DNA from: Bacteroidota bacterium
GTDB lineage: Bacteria; Bacteroidota; Bacteroidia; Chitinophagales; BACL12
DNA length: 64,000 nt
Direction of reading: 5' to 3'
Assembly: GCA_016706865.1 (NCBI GenBank)
Contig: JADJIS010000002.1
Coordinates: 930,001 to 994,000, forward strand
Shown here: piece after piece, positions 44,141 through 53,038 of the stretch
Numbering within the stretch: position 1 is the first letter of the stretch
Layout of the letters: every line of letters starts with the position of its first letter
Made by a program: the position numbers and the translations under genes
Notes under the pieces: model-generated
The model's database searches: none
Told to the model about the DNA's origin: nothing
The model's input: the letters and a program-made list of their open reading frames with translations, nothing else

Positions 44141-45976
44141 CTCCTTTCTCCTCTCTCCTCCCTCCTCGTCCGCAGGCAAAACCTTGGGATTAAAATAATT
44201 ATTAATAAGCAACGCCTTCGCCTTGCCTACAACTTTAGCAAGTTCTTCCAGTGAAGTATTTTTGATCCGTTTTACGGATTTAAATTCTTTCATCAAAGCA
44301 GCTTTTGCTTTATCTCCTATTCCTTTTATATTATCAAGCTCAGACGTGATGGCAGCATTACTTCTTTTTAATCGATGAAAGGTAATTGCAAAACGATGTG
44401 CCTCATCGCGCATTTGTTGAATTACTTTCAGACTCTCGCTTTTTTTATTTATATATAAGGGCGTTTGGTCATCTGGAAAATAAATTTCCTCCAATCTTTT
44501 TGCAATGGAACAAATTGCAACCTTGCCATAAATATCTAATTCCTTTAGTGCTTCCACTGCTGCCGACAATTGCCCTTTTCCACCATCCACCACAATTAAT
44601 TGTGGAAGGGGAAGAGCTTCCTCCAATACACGTTTATATCTTCTGTGAACGATCTCGTGCATACTCGCAAAATCATCGGGACCTATTACTGTTTTAATAT
44701 TAAAATGGCGATAATCTTTTTTACTTGGTTTCGCATTTTTAAAACAAACCATACTTGCTACCGGATTTGTTCCCTGTATGTTCGAATTATCAAAACATTC
44801 AATATGATAGGGTAGCGTAGTAAGTTTAAAATCGTTTTTGATGGTTTCCAGTATACGGATATTTTTATTTTTATTTTCGCGCTTTTCTTTTCCGGCTTCC
44901 CTTTCTTCCCTCACATATAATGCATTTTTAAATGCAAGATCGAGCAACTTCTTTTTTTCTCCTGCCAATGGAATAGTTTGCACAATAGTGTCATCACTTA
45001 ATTCCGATTTAACAGGAACAATTATTTCTTTAGCATCACTGTTGAATTGTAAACGCAATTCTGTTATTGCGATACTCAATAATTCTTCTTTCGACTCATC
45101 CAGTTTTTTAATGAGCTCCAAAGTTTTTGCCTGAGTAACCATTCCCTGCATTATTTTTAGATATCCTATAACTGCAAAATTGCCTGCATCCGCAATGCTG
45201 AAAACATCCACATTATCAATATTGGTGTTTACAACAGTACTTCTTCCCTGATAGTCTTCAATGCTTGCAAGTTTTTTATTTAAAACTTCTGCCGCCTCAA
45301 ATTCTAATCGCTCAACGTGCTCTTGCATTTTTTGTTTGAAACTGCTTTTTACAAAACTCAAATTACCTTTTAATATATTGATGATGTTATTTACATTATC
45401 CATATATTCTTGCTCGCTCATCAAACCCTCACATGGCCCTTTACAATTTCCTAAATGATATTCGAGACAAATTTTGAATTTGTGATTTTTGATATTTGTT
45501 TCTGATAAAACATAATTACAGGTTCGTATCGGGAAAACGGATTTAATAAACTCGAAAATAGATTTTACTTTCCCTTTGGAGGTAAAAGGGCCGAGATATT
45601 GTGAGCCGTCTTCAATCCTCTTTCGTGTAAAAAATATCCGTGGAAACCTTTCATTTTTTATTACAATAAAGGGATATGTTTTTCCGTCCTTTAAATTAAC
45701 ATTGTATTTCGGTTGTTGTGTTTTTATTAAAGTGTTTTCCAATAAAAAGGCATCCGATTCTGAATTTACAATGGTGAATTCAACTTTTTCAATTTGTTTC
45801 ACCATCAATTTAATGCGCGCACTGTGATCTGTTTTTTGAAAATAACTGCTCACGCGTTTTTTTAAATTTTTGGCTTTTCCAACATATAATAATTTAGACT
45901 CCCTGTCATAATACCGATATATACCAGGTTTATGAGGAAGTGTAATTTCTATATTATTGAATTGATCCAAATTCAT
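44129..45976 (-). CDS. uvrC: Excinuclease ABC subunit C
   Basis: 615 aa from the ATG at 45976; a longer frame upstream crosses the promoter. UvrC makes both incisions in nucleotide excision repair. The N-terminal GIY-YIG nuclease has PHKPGIYRYYDRESKLLYVG and KAKNLKKRVSSYF, followed by QYLGPFTSKGKVKSIFEF. The UVR region lies near residue 205 (FEAAEVLNKKLASIEDYQGR). The C-terminal RNase-H-like nuclease has IECFDNSNIQGTNPVASMVC and LIVVDGGKGQLSAAVEAL, and an HhH domain (ITSELDNIKGIGDKAKAALM). The last residues (ADEEGGERRKEGGV) are encoded by a CTCC repeat tract. Confidence 0.95.
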   Translation of the reverse strand: MNLDQFNNIEITLPHKPGIYRYYDRESKLLYVGKAKNLKKRVSSYFQKTDHSARIKLMVKQIEKVEFTIVNSESDAFLLENTLIKTQQPKYNVNLKDGKTYPFIVIKNERFPRIFFTRKRIEDGSQYLGPFTSKGKVKSIFEFIKSVFPIRTCNYVLSETNIKNHKFKICLEYHLGNCKGPCEGLMSEQEYMDNVNNIINILKGNLSFVKSSFKQKMQEHVERLEFEAAEVLNKKLASIEDYQGRSTVVNTNIDNVDVFSIADAGNFAVIGYLKIMQGMVTQAKTLELIKKLDESKEELLSIAITELRLQFNSDAKEIIVPVKSELSDDTIVQTIPLAGEKKKLLDLAFKNALYVREEREAGKEKRENKNKNIRILETIKNDFKLTTLPYHIECFDNSNIQGTNPVASMVCFKNAKPSKKDYRHFNIKTVIGPDDFASMHEIVHRRYKRVLEEALPLPQLIVVDGGKGQLSAAVEALKELDIYGKVAICSIAKRLEEIYFPDDQTPLYINKKSESLKVIQQMRDEAHRFAITFHRLKRSNAAITSELDNIKGIGDKAKAALMKEFKSVKRIKNTSLEELAKVVGKAKALLINNYFNPKVLPADEEGGERRKEGGV

Positions 45977-45981
45977 TAATG

Positions 45982-45989
45982 CAAATATA
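45982..45989 (-). promoter_or_regulatory. Putative -7 box of uvrC
   Basis: TATATTTG on the minus strand, a perfect match only 5 nt from the ATG, predicting a leaderless transcript. Confidence 0.6.
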
Positions 45990-46108
45990 ACAGGTTGTGA
46001 TTTCCTTCTCGCAGACCAAATTAAAGAAGTTGGTTCCAAGTCTTTACAGACTTAAATAAAAGGAATAAAAGACACTGAAGATGAAAACAAATTGCAATTG
46101 AAAAAAGT

Positions 46109-48397
46109 TTAATTATATCCTTCCATCAATTCTTCATACTGGTTTATCTGATTATTATTGTATTTGCCACAATTTAATTCGATAGTTGGAGTGCCCTCAA
46201 AGGGTGAGAATCGCGCAGCCGGATCTATCCCGATGGATTTATCGGCGTACACTCTTTTCATAAAGAACCCATAAATAGGCAATGCCATGTTTGCTCCTTG
46301 TCCTAATGCCGTGGAACGAAAATGTACCACAGGATCATCTGCGCCAACCCATACGCCACAAACTAACTGTGGCACCATTCCCATGAACCAACCATCAGTA
46401 TTTTCCTGTGTTGTACCGGTTTTTCCGGCTACCTCTGAAGTAATTCCACCGTATTCCTGTCGGCGCAACCTTTGGCCGGTTCCATTGTTTACAACATATT
46501 TCATCATTTCAAGCATTACCGCTGAAATTTCTTCGCGCATAACTTCCACTCTTTTGGCAGGAAATTCAGCAATAATATTTCCATTTTTATCTTCAATTCG
46601 CGACACAAAAACTGGGCGAACAGCAACACCTTTATTTGCAAAGGCCGAATATGCCGCAGTCATTTCATATACGGTAACCTCCGGAGTTCCCAAACAAATA
46701 GAGGGCTGAAATGGTATCTCTGATTCTATTCCCATGTTATGAGCAAGATCTATAACCGGTTGAATTCCAACTTCACGAAGTAAATATGCAGTAACCGTGT
46801 TTACCGATTTTCCCAATCCCTGAGATAAGGTTAACATACCGCCATAACTTCCATCTGAGTTTTTAGGTGTCCAATCGGAAACCAGGCTCCACTTTTTACC
46901 CTTTTCGAAGGTAACAGGGAGATTCGGTATCTGATAACAGGGCGAAAATCCCTTATCTGCGATAGCTGCCGTATATACAAAAGGTTTAAATGTTGAACCT
47001 ACCTGTCGCCCCTGAGAGGGTTTTACGTGATCCAACTGATAATAACGCATATCAACACCACCAACCCAAGCCTTGATCTCCCCTGTATGCGGATCCATTG
47101 CCATAAAACCCGGCTGCAATGTTTTCTTTACATATTTAATAGAATCATAAGGCGACATTACTGTATCAAGATCATAGTTTTTTGCAAACCATGAAAAAAC
47201 CGTCATCGTATCCTTTTTCTGAAATGCTGTGTTTATTTCGTCCTCACTTTTGCCTGCTTTTTTCATTTTGCGATAACGCTCACTCTGTTTCATCGCATTA
47301 TCAATTAATCCTGGATTTGTTCTGCCACTATAAGGATAAGCCCAGGGTTCGTATTTATTTCCTTTCCAATGTGCGTTAAAATCCTTTTGCAATTTTGTGA
47401 GCCATTGACTGGTAGCCTGTTCTGCATAACTTTGCATGCGGCTGTCAATAGTTGTATAGATCTTTAATCCATCCTTATAAATATCCCATTTTCCACCATC
47501 GGGTTTTTCATTTTCTTCCACCCAATCACCAAGCCATTGGCGTAAATATTCTCGGAAATAAGTTCCATTTCCGGCTTTATGGTCTTGTCGTTTAAAATCA
47601 AGTGCAATGGGTTTTTGTTTATATACATCATATTCTTCCTGACTCAGATCTCCCGTTTCCACCATGGAATGAAGTACTATATTTCTTCTTTCCAAACATC
47701 TTTCCGGAAAACGCACAGGATTAAAAAGGGAAGGATTATTTACCATTCCTACCAGGATCGCTGACTCATCAATGGAAAGTGAATCGACAGTTTTATTAAA
47801 AAAAGTTTTAGAAGCAGTTTTAATTCCGCTGGCATCGTAGATGTATGGAATAGTATTCAAATACATTACAATAATTTCTTCTTTGGTATATCTGCGCTCC
47901 AATTTAGCCGCTGTAACCCACTCCTTTAATTTTATTACTGCCAATGAAAATTTATTACTTGCAACAGGTCTGCCATATAAATTTTTTGCAAGTTGTTGTG
48001 TAAGTGTACTTCCACCACCCGCTTCCTCCTGACGCAATATCAAAGTCTTAATTATAACACGCATTACGCTTTTTGCATCAATACCGCTGTGTTCATAAAA
48101 TCTTCTGTCTTCCGTAGCAACTAAAGCCTGAATTAAATGCGGAGGAATTTCTTTTAAGGTTGCATTGGTTCTGTTCTCTCTATAAAATCTTCCTAACAAC
48201 TCTCCATCTGATGTTAATATTTGTGTTGCAAGACTACTTTGAGGATTTTCTAATTCATCAAAAGAAGGCAATTTGCCAAACACACCCAAGGATAATAACA
48301 GGATAAATAACGCCATTACTCCGGCACCGATAAAAAAGATCCGCCAAAACCATTTTATCTGTTTTTTGTATACAGCTAATTCTTCTTTTACCGACAT
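46109..48397 (-). CDS. Class A penicillin-binding protein (PBP1A type)
   Basis: 762 aa bifunctional peptidoglycan synthase. A short cytoplasmic start and one transmembrane helix (IFFIGAGVMALFILLLSLGV). The GT51 glycosyltransferase domain has ALVATEDRRFYEHSGID, GGGSTLTQQLAKNLYGRP, RRYTKEEIIVMYLNTIPY and ILVGMVNNPSLFNPVRFPER. The transpeptidase domain has QVGSTFKPFVYTAAI (SxxK Ser), SVNTV (SxN) and AGKTGTTQENTDGWFMG (KTG). All catalytic motifs are intact. It follows the PorW/SprE-like gene by 9 nt and is probably co-transcribed with it. Confidence 0.95.
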   Translation of the reverse strand: MSVKEELAVYKKQIKWFWRIFFIGAGVMALFILLLSLGVFGKLPSFDELENPQSSLATQILTSDGELLGRFYRENRTNATLKEIPPHLIQALVATEDRRFYEHSGIDAKSVMRVIIKTLILRQEEAGGGSTLTQQLAKNLYGRPVASNKFSLAVIKLKEWVTAAKLERRYTKEEIIVMYLNTIPYIYDASGIKTASKTFFNKTVDSLSIDESAILVGMVNNPSLFNPVRFPERCLERRNIVLHSMVETGDLSQEEYDVYKQKPIALDFKRQDHKAGNGTYFREYLRQWLGDWVEENEKPDGGKWDIYKDGLKIYTTIDSRMQSYAEQATSQWLTKLQKDFNAHWKGNKYEPWAYPYSGRTNPGLIDNAMKQSERYRKMKKAGKSEDEINTAFQKKDTMTVFSWFAKNYDLDTVMSPYDSIKYVKKTLQPGFMAMDPHTGEIKAWVGGVDMRYYQLDHVKPSQGRQVGSTFKPFVYTAAIADKGFSPCYQIPNLPVTFEKGKKWSLVSDWTPKNSDGSYGGMLTLSQGLGKSVNTVTAYLLREVGIQPVIDLAHNMGIESEIPFQPSICLGTPEVTVYEMTAAYSAFANKGVAVRPVFVSRIEDKNGNIIAEFPAKRVEVMREEISAVMLEMMKYVVNNGTGQRLRRQEYGGITSEVAGKTGTTQENTDGWFMGMVPQLVCGVWVGADDPVVHFRSTALGQGANMALPIYGFFMKRVYADKSIGIDPAARFSPFEGTPTIELNCGKYNNNQINQYEELMEGYN

Positions 48398-48406
48398 AAT
48401 TTTAAA

Positions 48407-51016
48407 TTAATCTTTTATATAATTATCCTCGAAGAAAACTTCATAACCCGTAACGTCTTTTGCCTTGTAAAACTGAACGTAATTTGATTTTGAAATTACC
48501 ATTGGGGTAAATGCCTCTTTTGTAAGTTCATTAAAAACGCTGGCGTTATCTTTTATTGTATAATAGTAAGTTAAAGCTTTTGCAGCACTTGAAAATGATT
48601 TTACCATAATGATACTATTTTCCTTGCCCAATAATAAACTACTGATCTTCAGGTTATCGCTGCCGAAATTGGAGGCATCAAAAGTTGCTATATTATTTTT
48701 CATAGTGGTGGCATCTTTACCGGTTGCCCCCATCAAAAATAAAAAGTAATGTTCTTCCTCCGGTTTATAAGTATAATTAATAGTAGGCGCAACTTTTTCA
48801 ACCGCATCCATTACACTTCCTCTGCGCAGATAATCGAGAATTTCCTGAGCGCGAATTCCAACCTCGTGCGTTGGGTATTTTATTGCTACCTTTTGCAATT
48901 CATTTTTGAAAATATCTACACTGTCTGCATCTGCAAATGTTAATGCATTTAGCATTTCAAACTTTGGTTTATAGGGATTGGGCACGAATAAACTATCCGC
49001 TATATGAGATCTGTTTTTAACTTCCACATAGTTTTTTTGTTGGAGCAGATCATAGGTTTGCGTATAAAAAATGTCCAATGCGTTCTTTTTTTCATCCCTT
49101 TTTTTGAAATAGTCGGGGTCGTCTATGATTTTGGCATAATCTGATTCAGGATATTTTGACAGGATAGCATTTTTATATGTCTCTTGTTTGGGATTTCCTG
49201 TCAATCGGTATAATTGATAGTATGCCTGAACCTCGTAAGAATTTGCAGGATAGTCTGTTACATTTTCCTCAAAATATTGTATAGCTTTTGGTTTATTGGA
49301 AAAATTTTCTTTATAAATTATTCCTGCTCTGAATAATGCACCTGCAATTTTTGCATTGGAAGATGCAATTTGTTCGGGTGTTTTTGGGAGACTTGCAGTA
49401 ATGGCATCAATCGTAATATTTTTACCTGTAAGGTCAATTGTTTTTGTTGCAGCAGTATCAACAGCTGCAGTTTCTTCTTCACCAAAACTTCCTTTTTCAC
49501 TGCGTCTCCAATTATCCTCCAATTTTCGGGTATCCCATTTTTTCTTGAATTCGGAAAATCCGCGAGAGCGTAAAGTGATATTGTAAAAATAAAAATCACC
49601 ACCAGTATTTGTTCCGGCTTGCACTACATTATTGGGATCAATAATTTCATTATTTACGGTGTCTTTTTCTTCTTCCTCAACAATTATTTTTTCCAATTCT
49701 TTGAGTAATTCCTTTTCAGATAATCCTGCCCAATACTGTAACTTTTTTTCAGTGTCGATTATAGTCAATTCATCCACCAATAATTTTAAATTATCGCGTA
49801 ACATTTTCACCTCCTCAAAACGGGGTTGATCTTTTGGAAGATTTAATACAGTGCTGTCATAATATGCATATGCTGATTTATATTCCACATCAGCATAATA
49901 AATATCACCTAAACGCATGTAAGAAGTGCCTTTTTGTTTTCCTTCGTTTGTACTTCTTACAGATTTATTCAGATATTCAATTCCAAGTTCTTTTTGTTTA
50001 TCAGCGAGTGCAATATCCGCAAGTGTATAATAAATAAGTCCGTAGAATTCAATATACTTTTCATCCTTAAGCAGGCTCAATAATTCGTCTTTGGATTCTT
50101 TTCCGGAAACACCGTAATTTTCCATGGTTAATTTAGCCATATTTAATTTGGCATAAAAATCCATGTCGTAAGTTGGTTTGCCATCCAATACCAACTGGTA
50201 GGTGGCAAGTGCCTTTTCGTAATTATTTTGTTCGGAATATAATTGTGCTAAAATAAAATTATATCGAACAATAAGTTTTTTGTCATCAGTATTTTCAATA
50301 GCTGCCATTAAAGGTTCAATGGCATTTGCACGCTGATTTTCTTTTATATAACAATCGGCTTCTACAGCATATAATTCCCCTAACAACCAAGTAGGAAAAT
50401 TTTCACGGCTTTTTAAAACGCTTAATACAGTATGTGCATCGCTATATTTTTTTTGTTCAATAAGTGAGCGTGCCACCCAAATTCCGGCTTGACTTGCAAC
50501 AGGTTGATGTTTTAATCTTTCTGCAAAATTCAATTCGCCATCTTCATCCTCCTTTACACGCTTATTTGCCGATTGTTTTTCAATGATGTCGGAATATTCA
50601 GAAACTATGTATTGAAAAGTGGTTAGGGCATCCTCATAATTGCGTTTATAAAAACTCGATTTACCTATCAGAAAGTAACTATCATCCACCCATTTGCTTT
50701 TTTTATGCATTTGGATCACAAATGAGGTCTTTTTTACGATCTCATCCATGGCAGGTTGAACCCCGGAGGCCTGTTCCTGAGTGCCATACTTGAAAATGGG
50801 TAAAATTTCTTCGTAGTTATCCGTTTGACCTTCCCAAAGCGTGCGCTCATTCTCCTTCATGCTCAAACGGGCGTTAAAATACCCGTTATCCCTTGCTATG
50901 AGGTCGTCGATACTGCGTACAACAATATTATTATTGCCATTTTTGCTTGAACTGCAGGCAGAAACAAAAAAAAGAATTAAAATTGTAGCGATAAATAGGG
51001 AAAAATTTCGTTTCAC
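48407..51016 (-). CDS. porW: TPR lipoprotein, PorW/SprE-like (type IX secretion accessory)
   Basis: 869 aa from the GTG at 51016: it gives a clean lipoprotein signal (KRNFSLFIATILILFFVSAC), while the TTG at 51058 lies inside the -7 box. After the Cys comes SSSKNGNNNIVVRSIDDLIA. Many tetratricopeptide repeats follow (DDSYFLIGKSSFYKRNYEDA, SEQNNYEKALATYQLVLDGK, SYMRLGDIYYADVEYKSAYA, FSNKPKAIQYFEENVTDYPA). The size, lipoprotein nature and neighbours (divergent M23 peptidase and bactofilin) match PorW/SprE loci, which act in type IX secretion and gliding. Without an alignment the family name stays probable. First gene of a unit with the PBP. Confidence 0.78.
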   Translation of the reverse strand: MKRNFSLFIATILILFFVSACSSSKNGNNNIVVRSIDDLIARDNGYFNARLSMKENERTLWEGQTDNYEEILPIFKYGTQEQASGVQPAMDEIVKKTSFVIQMHKKSKWVDDSYFLIGKSSFYKRNYEDALTTFQYIVSEYSDIIEKQSANKRVKEDEDGELNFAERLKHQPVASQAGIWVARSLIEQKKYSDAHTVLSVLKSRENFPTWLLGELYAVEADCYIKENQRANAIEPLMAAIENTDDKKLIVRYNFILAQLYSEQNNYEKALATYQLVLDGKPTYDMDFYAKLNMAKLTMENYGVSGKESKDELLSLLKDEKYIEFYGLIYYTLADIALADKQKELGIEYLNKSVRSTNEGKQKGTSYMRLGDIYYADVEYKSAYAYYDSTVLNLPKDQPRFEEVKMLRDNLKLLVDELTIIDTEKKLQYWAGLSEKELLKELEKIIVEEEEKDTVNNEIIDPNNVVQAGTNTGGDFYFYNITLRSRGFSEFKKKWDTRKLEDNWRRSEKGSFGEEETAAVDTAATKTIDLTGKNITIDAITASLPKTPEQIASSNAKIAGALFRAGIIYKENFSNKPKAIQYFEENVTDYPANSYEVQAYYQLYRLTGNPKQETYKNAILSKYPESDYAKIIDDPDYFKKRDEKKNALDIFYTQTYDLLQQKNYVEVKNRSHIADSLFVPNPYKPKFEMLNALTFADADSVDIFKNELQKVAIKYPTHEVGIRAQEILDYLRRGSVMDAVEKVAPTINYTYKPEEEHYFLFLMGATGKDATTMKNNIATFDASNFGSDNLKISSLLLGKENSIIMVKSFSSAAKALTYYYTIKDNASVFNELTKEAFTPMVISKSNYVQFYKAKDVTGYEVFFEDNYIKD

Positions 51017-51055
51017 AGTCAATAGTTTGTTGCCGGGTATATAACTTATTTCCGA

Positions 51056-51063
51056 CAAAAATA
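51056..51063 (-). promoter_or_regulatory. Putative -7 box of the porW-pbp unit
   Basis: TATTTTTG on the minus strand, a perfect match 39 nt before the GTG at 51016. It overlaps an alternative TTG start, which therefore cannot be in the mRNA leader. Confidence 0.55.
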
Positions 51064-51101
51064 TTTTAAATAAAGTAAATAAAATAGCGTTTTACGCAGT
51101 A

Positions 51102-51983
51102 ATGGCGAAAGGTAACAAAAAAACCAATCTTTGGTTGGAGAAATTGCGCACTAAATACAAGTTAGTGCTCATGCACGACAAGACTTTTGAGGTGCAAACC
51201 TCTTTGCGCCTGAGCTTGTTGAATGTGATCATACTTTTCAGCACTTTATTGGTTTTGGTGGGGATGATCGTATATCTCGCCATTGTTTTCACTCCCCTGA
51301 AAAATCTGGTGGTGGGTTATAGCGAGGTAAATACCACCCGTCAGATCACCAAAAACAACAGGACTACCGATTCCATGCTGCTTTCGCTCAAGGCTTACGA
51401 TATCTATTTCGCGAACCTGCAAAAACGATTAAGTGGTGAAATTGATACTATTGTGCCCTTGGATAGCATCGAAAAGAAGGATTATTCCAACATTCAGATA
51501 GGGGAAGCCTCCGAAACGGATAAAATGTTACGTGATCAGGTGTCGCAGGAGGACCTATTTAATCTTAGTCTTGCCGATCCCAGGGAGGTTACGAGCGATC
51601 AGAATCTGGAATCATTGCACTTTTTTCCTCCTGTGAAGGGTTCTGTCACTTCCGAATTCAGTTCGAGAGAGAAACATTACGGAATTGATATCGTGGCGCC
51701 CGAAAACACTCCGGTAAAGGCTTGTCTTAGTGGGGTTGTTATCGATAGTTATTGGAGTCTCGAAAGCGGAAACGTGATCATACTTCAACATGACCATGGA
51801 CTTATCTCCTTTTATAAACACAATTCTCAGATACTTAAAAAAACGGGAAACTCGGTGAAAGCCGGTGATGTTATAGCTGTAATTGGAAATACCGGTGAGT
51901 TGAGTAGCGGTCCGCACCTGCATTTTGAACTTTGGCATCAAAAAAATCCTATAAATCCAAAAGATTATATTAACTTCAACTAA
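51102..51983 (+). CDS. M23 (LytM) metallopeptidase, membrane-anchored
   Basis: 293 aa. A cytoplasmic start with basic residues, then one transmembrane helix (LLNVIILFSTLLVLVGMIVY), a helical periplasmic linker and a C-terminal LytM domain: VTSEFSSREKHYGIDIVAPE (HxxxD zinc site) and SSGPHLHFELWHQKNPINPK (HxH). The zinc ligands are complete, so it is likely an active DD-endopeptidase cutting peptidoglycan cross-links. It is divergent from the porW-like gene and lies 12 nt upstream of a bactofilin gene, a combination typical of cell-shape loci. Confidence 0.92.
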   Translation: MAKGNKKTNLWLEKLRTKYKLVLMHDKTFEVQTSLRLSLLNVIILFSTLLVLVGMIVYLAIVFTPLKNLVVGYSEVNTTRQITKNNRTTDSMLLSLKAYDIYFANLQKRLSGEIDTIVPLDSIEKKDYSNIQIGEASETDKMLRDQVSQEDLFNLSLADPREVTSDQNLESLHFFPPVKGSVTSEFSSREKHYGIDIVAPENTPVKACLSGVVIDSYWSLESGNVIILQHDHGLISFYKHNSQILKKTGNSVKAGDVIAVIGNTGELSSGPHLHFELWHQKNPINPKDYINFN

Positions 51984-51995
51984 AATTTAAAAACT

Positions 51996-52406
51996 ATGTT
52001 TGGGAATAAAAATTCAACAACCCAGTCTGCACCCAACTCTTTTATTTCAAACAGGATCAATCTAGGAACTATTGTGGAAGGAACAATAGAAAGTGACGGC
52101 GACCTCAGGATTGAGGGCACCATACGCGGAACTTTGCGCACAAAAGCAAAGGTGGCAGTTGGGCCTACCGGATTGATCGAGGGTGATGTGCATTGTAAAA
52201 GTGCGGATATTGAGGGTAGAATTACGGGCGATATTGAGGTAAGCGAGGTATTAACGTTAAAATCTTCCTCCATTGTTGAAGGAAATATTTATACTGCAAA
52301 GATTGTTATTGAAAATGGAGCTCATTTCGACGGCATATGCAATATGGGTGCTAAAGAAACTAAAATAGTAGATGCCAGACCGCAATACCAGGAAGCCACG
52401 ATTTGA
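51996..52406 (+). CDS. Bactofilin (polymer-forming cytoskeletal protein)
   Basis: 136 aa. The central bactofilin beta-helix is seen as repeated short strands: RINLGTIVEGTIESDGDLRI, EGTIRGTLRTKAKVAVGPTG and LIEGDVHCKSADIEGRITGD. Unstructured tails flank it. Bactofilins polymerise without nucleotide and often position cell-wall hydrolases; the M23 peptidase directly upstream is the likely partner (inference). The end overlaps the start of the AtpZ gene by 35 nt. Confidence 0.93.
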   Translation: MFGNKNSTTQSAPNSFISNRINLGTIVEGTIESDGDLRIEGTIRGTLRTKAKVAVGPTGLIEGDVHCKSADIEGRITGDIEVSEVLTLKSSSIVEGNIYTAKIVIENGAHFDGICNMGAKETKIVDARPQYQEATI

Positions 52407-52596
52407 TAATTATTTTAAATATTCTGCTATGGCATTTCAGCTATTTGCAGGAATATTTATTGGCGTGTGGGGCGGAATTAAATTAGACGCTTTGCTGAAC
52501 ACAAAACCGTGGTTTACGGTTATACTTTCATTATTGGGAGTAGCCGCAGGTATGTACGCCGTGCTCAAAGATTTTATTAAGCCGAATAAAAAATGA
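52372..52596 (+). CDS. AtpZ/AtpI-family small membrane protein
   Basis: 74 aa. Two transmembrane helices (MAFQLFAGIFIGVWGGIKLD and FTVILSLLGVAAGMYAVLKD) with the Gly-rich pattern of AtpZ/AtpI, proteins linked to F1Fo ATP synthase assembly and cation supply. It begins inside the bactofilin gene. The expected neighbour atpB is not found downstream; instead another membrane protein and an M1 peptidase follow. Confidence 0.82.
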   Translation: MPDRNTRKPRFDNYFKYSAMAFQLFAGIFIGVWGGIKLDALLNTKPWFTVILSLLGVAAGMYAVLKDFIKPNKK

Positions 52597-52627
52597 ATGC
52601 GTTGATTTTAAAAGAAAAAATTAGTTT

Positions 52628-53038
52628 ATGATTTTGGGTGCGTTTAAACGATTGATCTTATTTGCAGTATTTATTGCAGCAGTGTTGTTTATTTTGAGTT
52701 TTTTCAAAAATTTCAAATCAGTAATGGCATTTGCCTGGGTACTTTATTTTGTGTTTCTTGTGTTGAGTTTTGCAACTTTATATCTTTCTGGAAAAACAAT
52801 GACGGGCAAATTAAGTGGGTTTATGAATATTTTTTTTGTAAGTATTTTTTCTAAACTAATAATTACTGCCATAATTGTTATGGTATATAAAAAAAATGCC
52901 GAACCAACATCAGACATCAACTTTATAATTCCTTTTGCAATTATATATTTTTCCTTTTTGTTTTTTGAAACTTATGAGCTTGTAAAAATGTCGCGTAGGA
53001 TCGGTAACAATCAAAAAAATGCAACCGGCAAAAAATGA
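52628..53038 (+). CDS. Small four-helix membrane protein of unknown function
   Basis: 136 aa with four transmembrane segments (LILFAVFIAAVLFILSFF, AFAWVLYFVFLVLSFATLYL, IFFVSIFSKLIITAIIVMVY, FIIPFAIIYFSFLFFETYEL) and a basic C-terminal tail. Position after AtpZ and general layout recall the AtpI-like second small protein seen before atpB in many Bacteroidota, but I cannot confirm it. It overlaps the start of the M1 peptidase gene by 4 nt. Confidence 0.7.
   Translation: MILGAFKRLILFAVFIAAVLFILSFFKNFKSVMAFAWVLYFVFLVLSFATLYLSGKTMTGKLSGFMNIFFVSIFSKLIITAIIVMVYKKNAEPTSDINFIIPFAIIYFSFLFFETYELVKMSRRIGNNQKNATGKK

Noticed and set aside
51017..51058. TTG at 51058 as start of the PorW/SprE-like gene
   Set aside because: It lies inside the perfect TATTTTTG box, so it would not be in the mRNA; the GTG at 51016 gives a proper lipoprotein signal.
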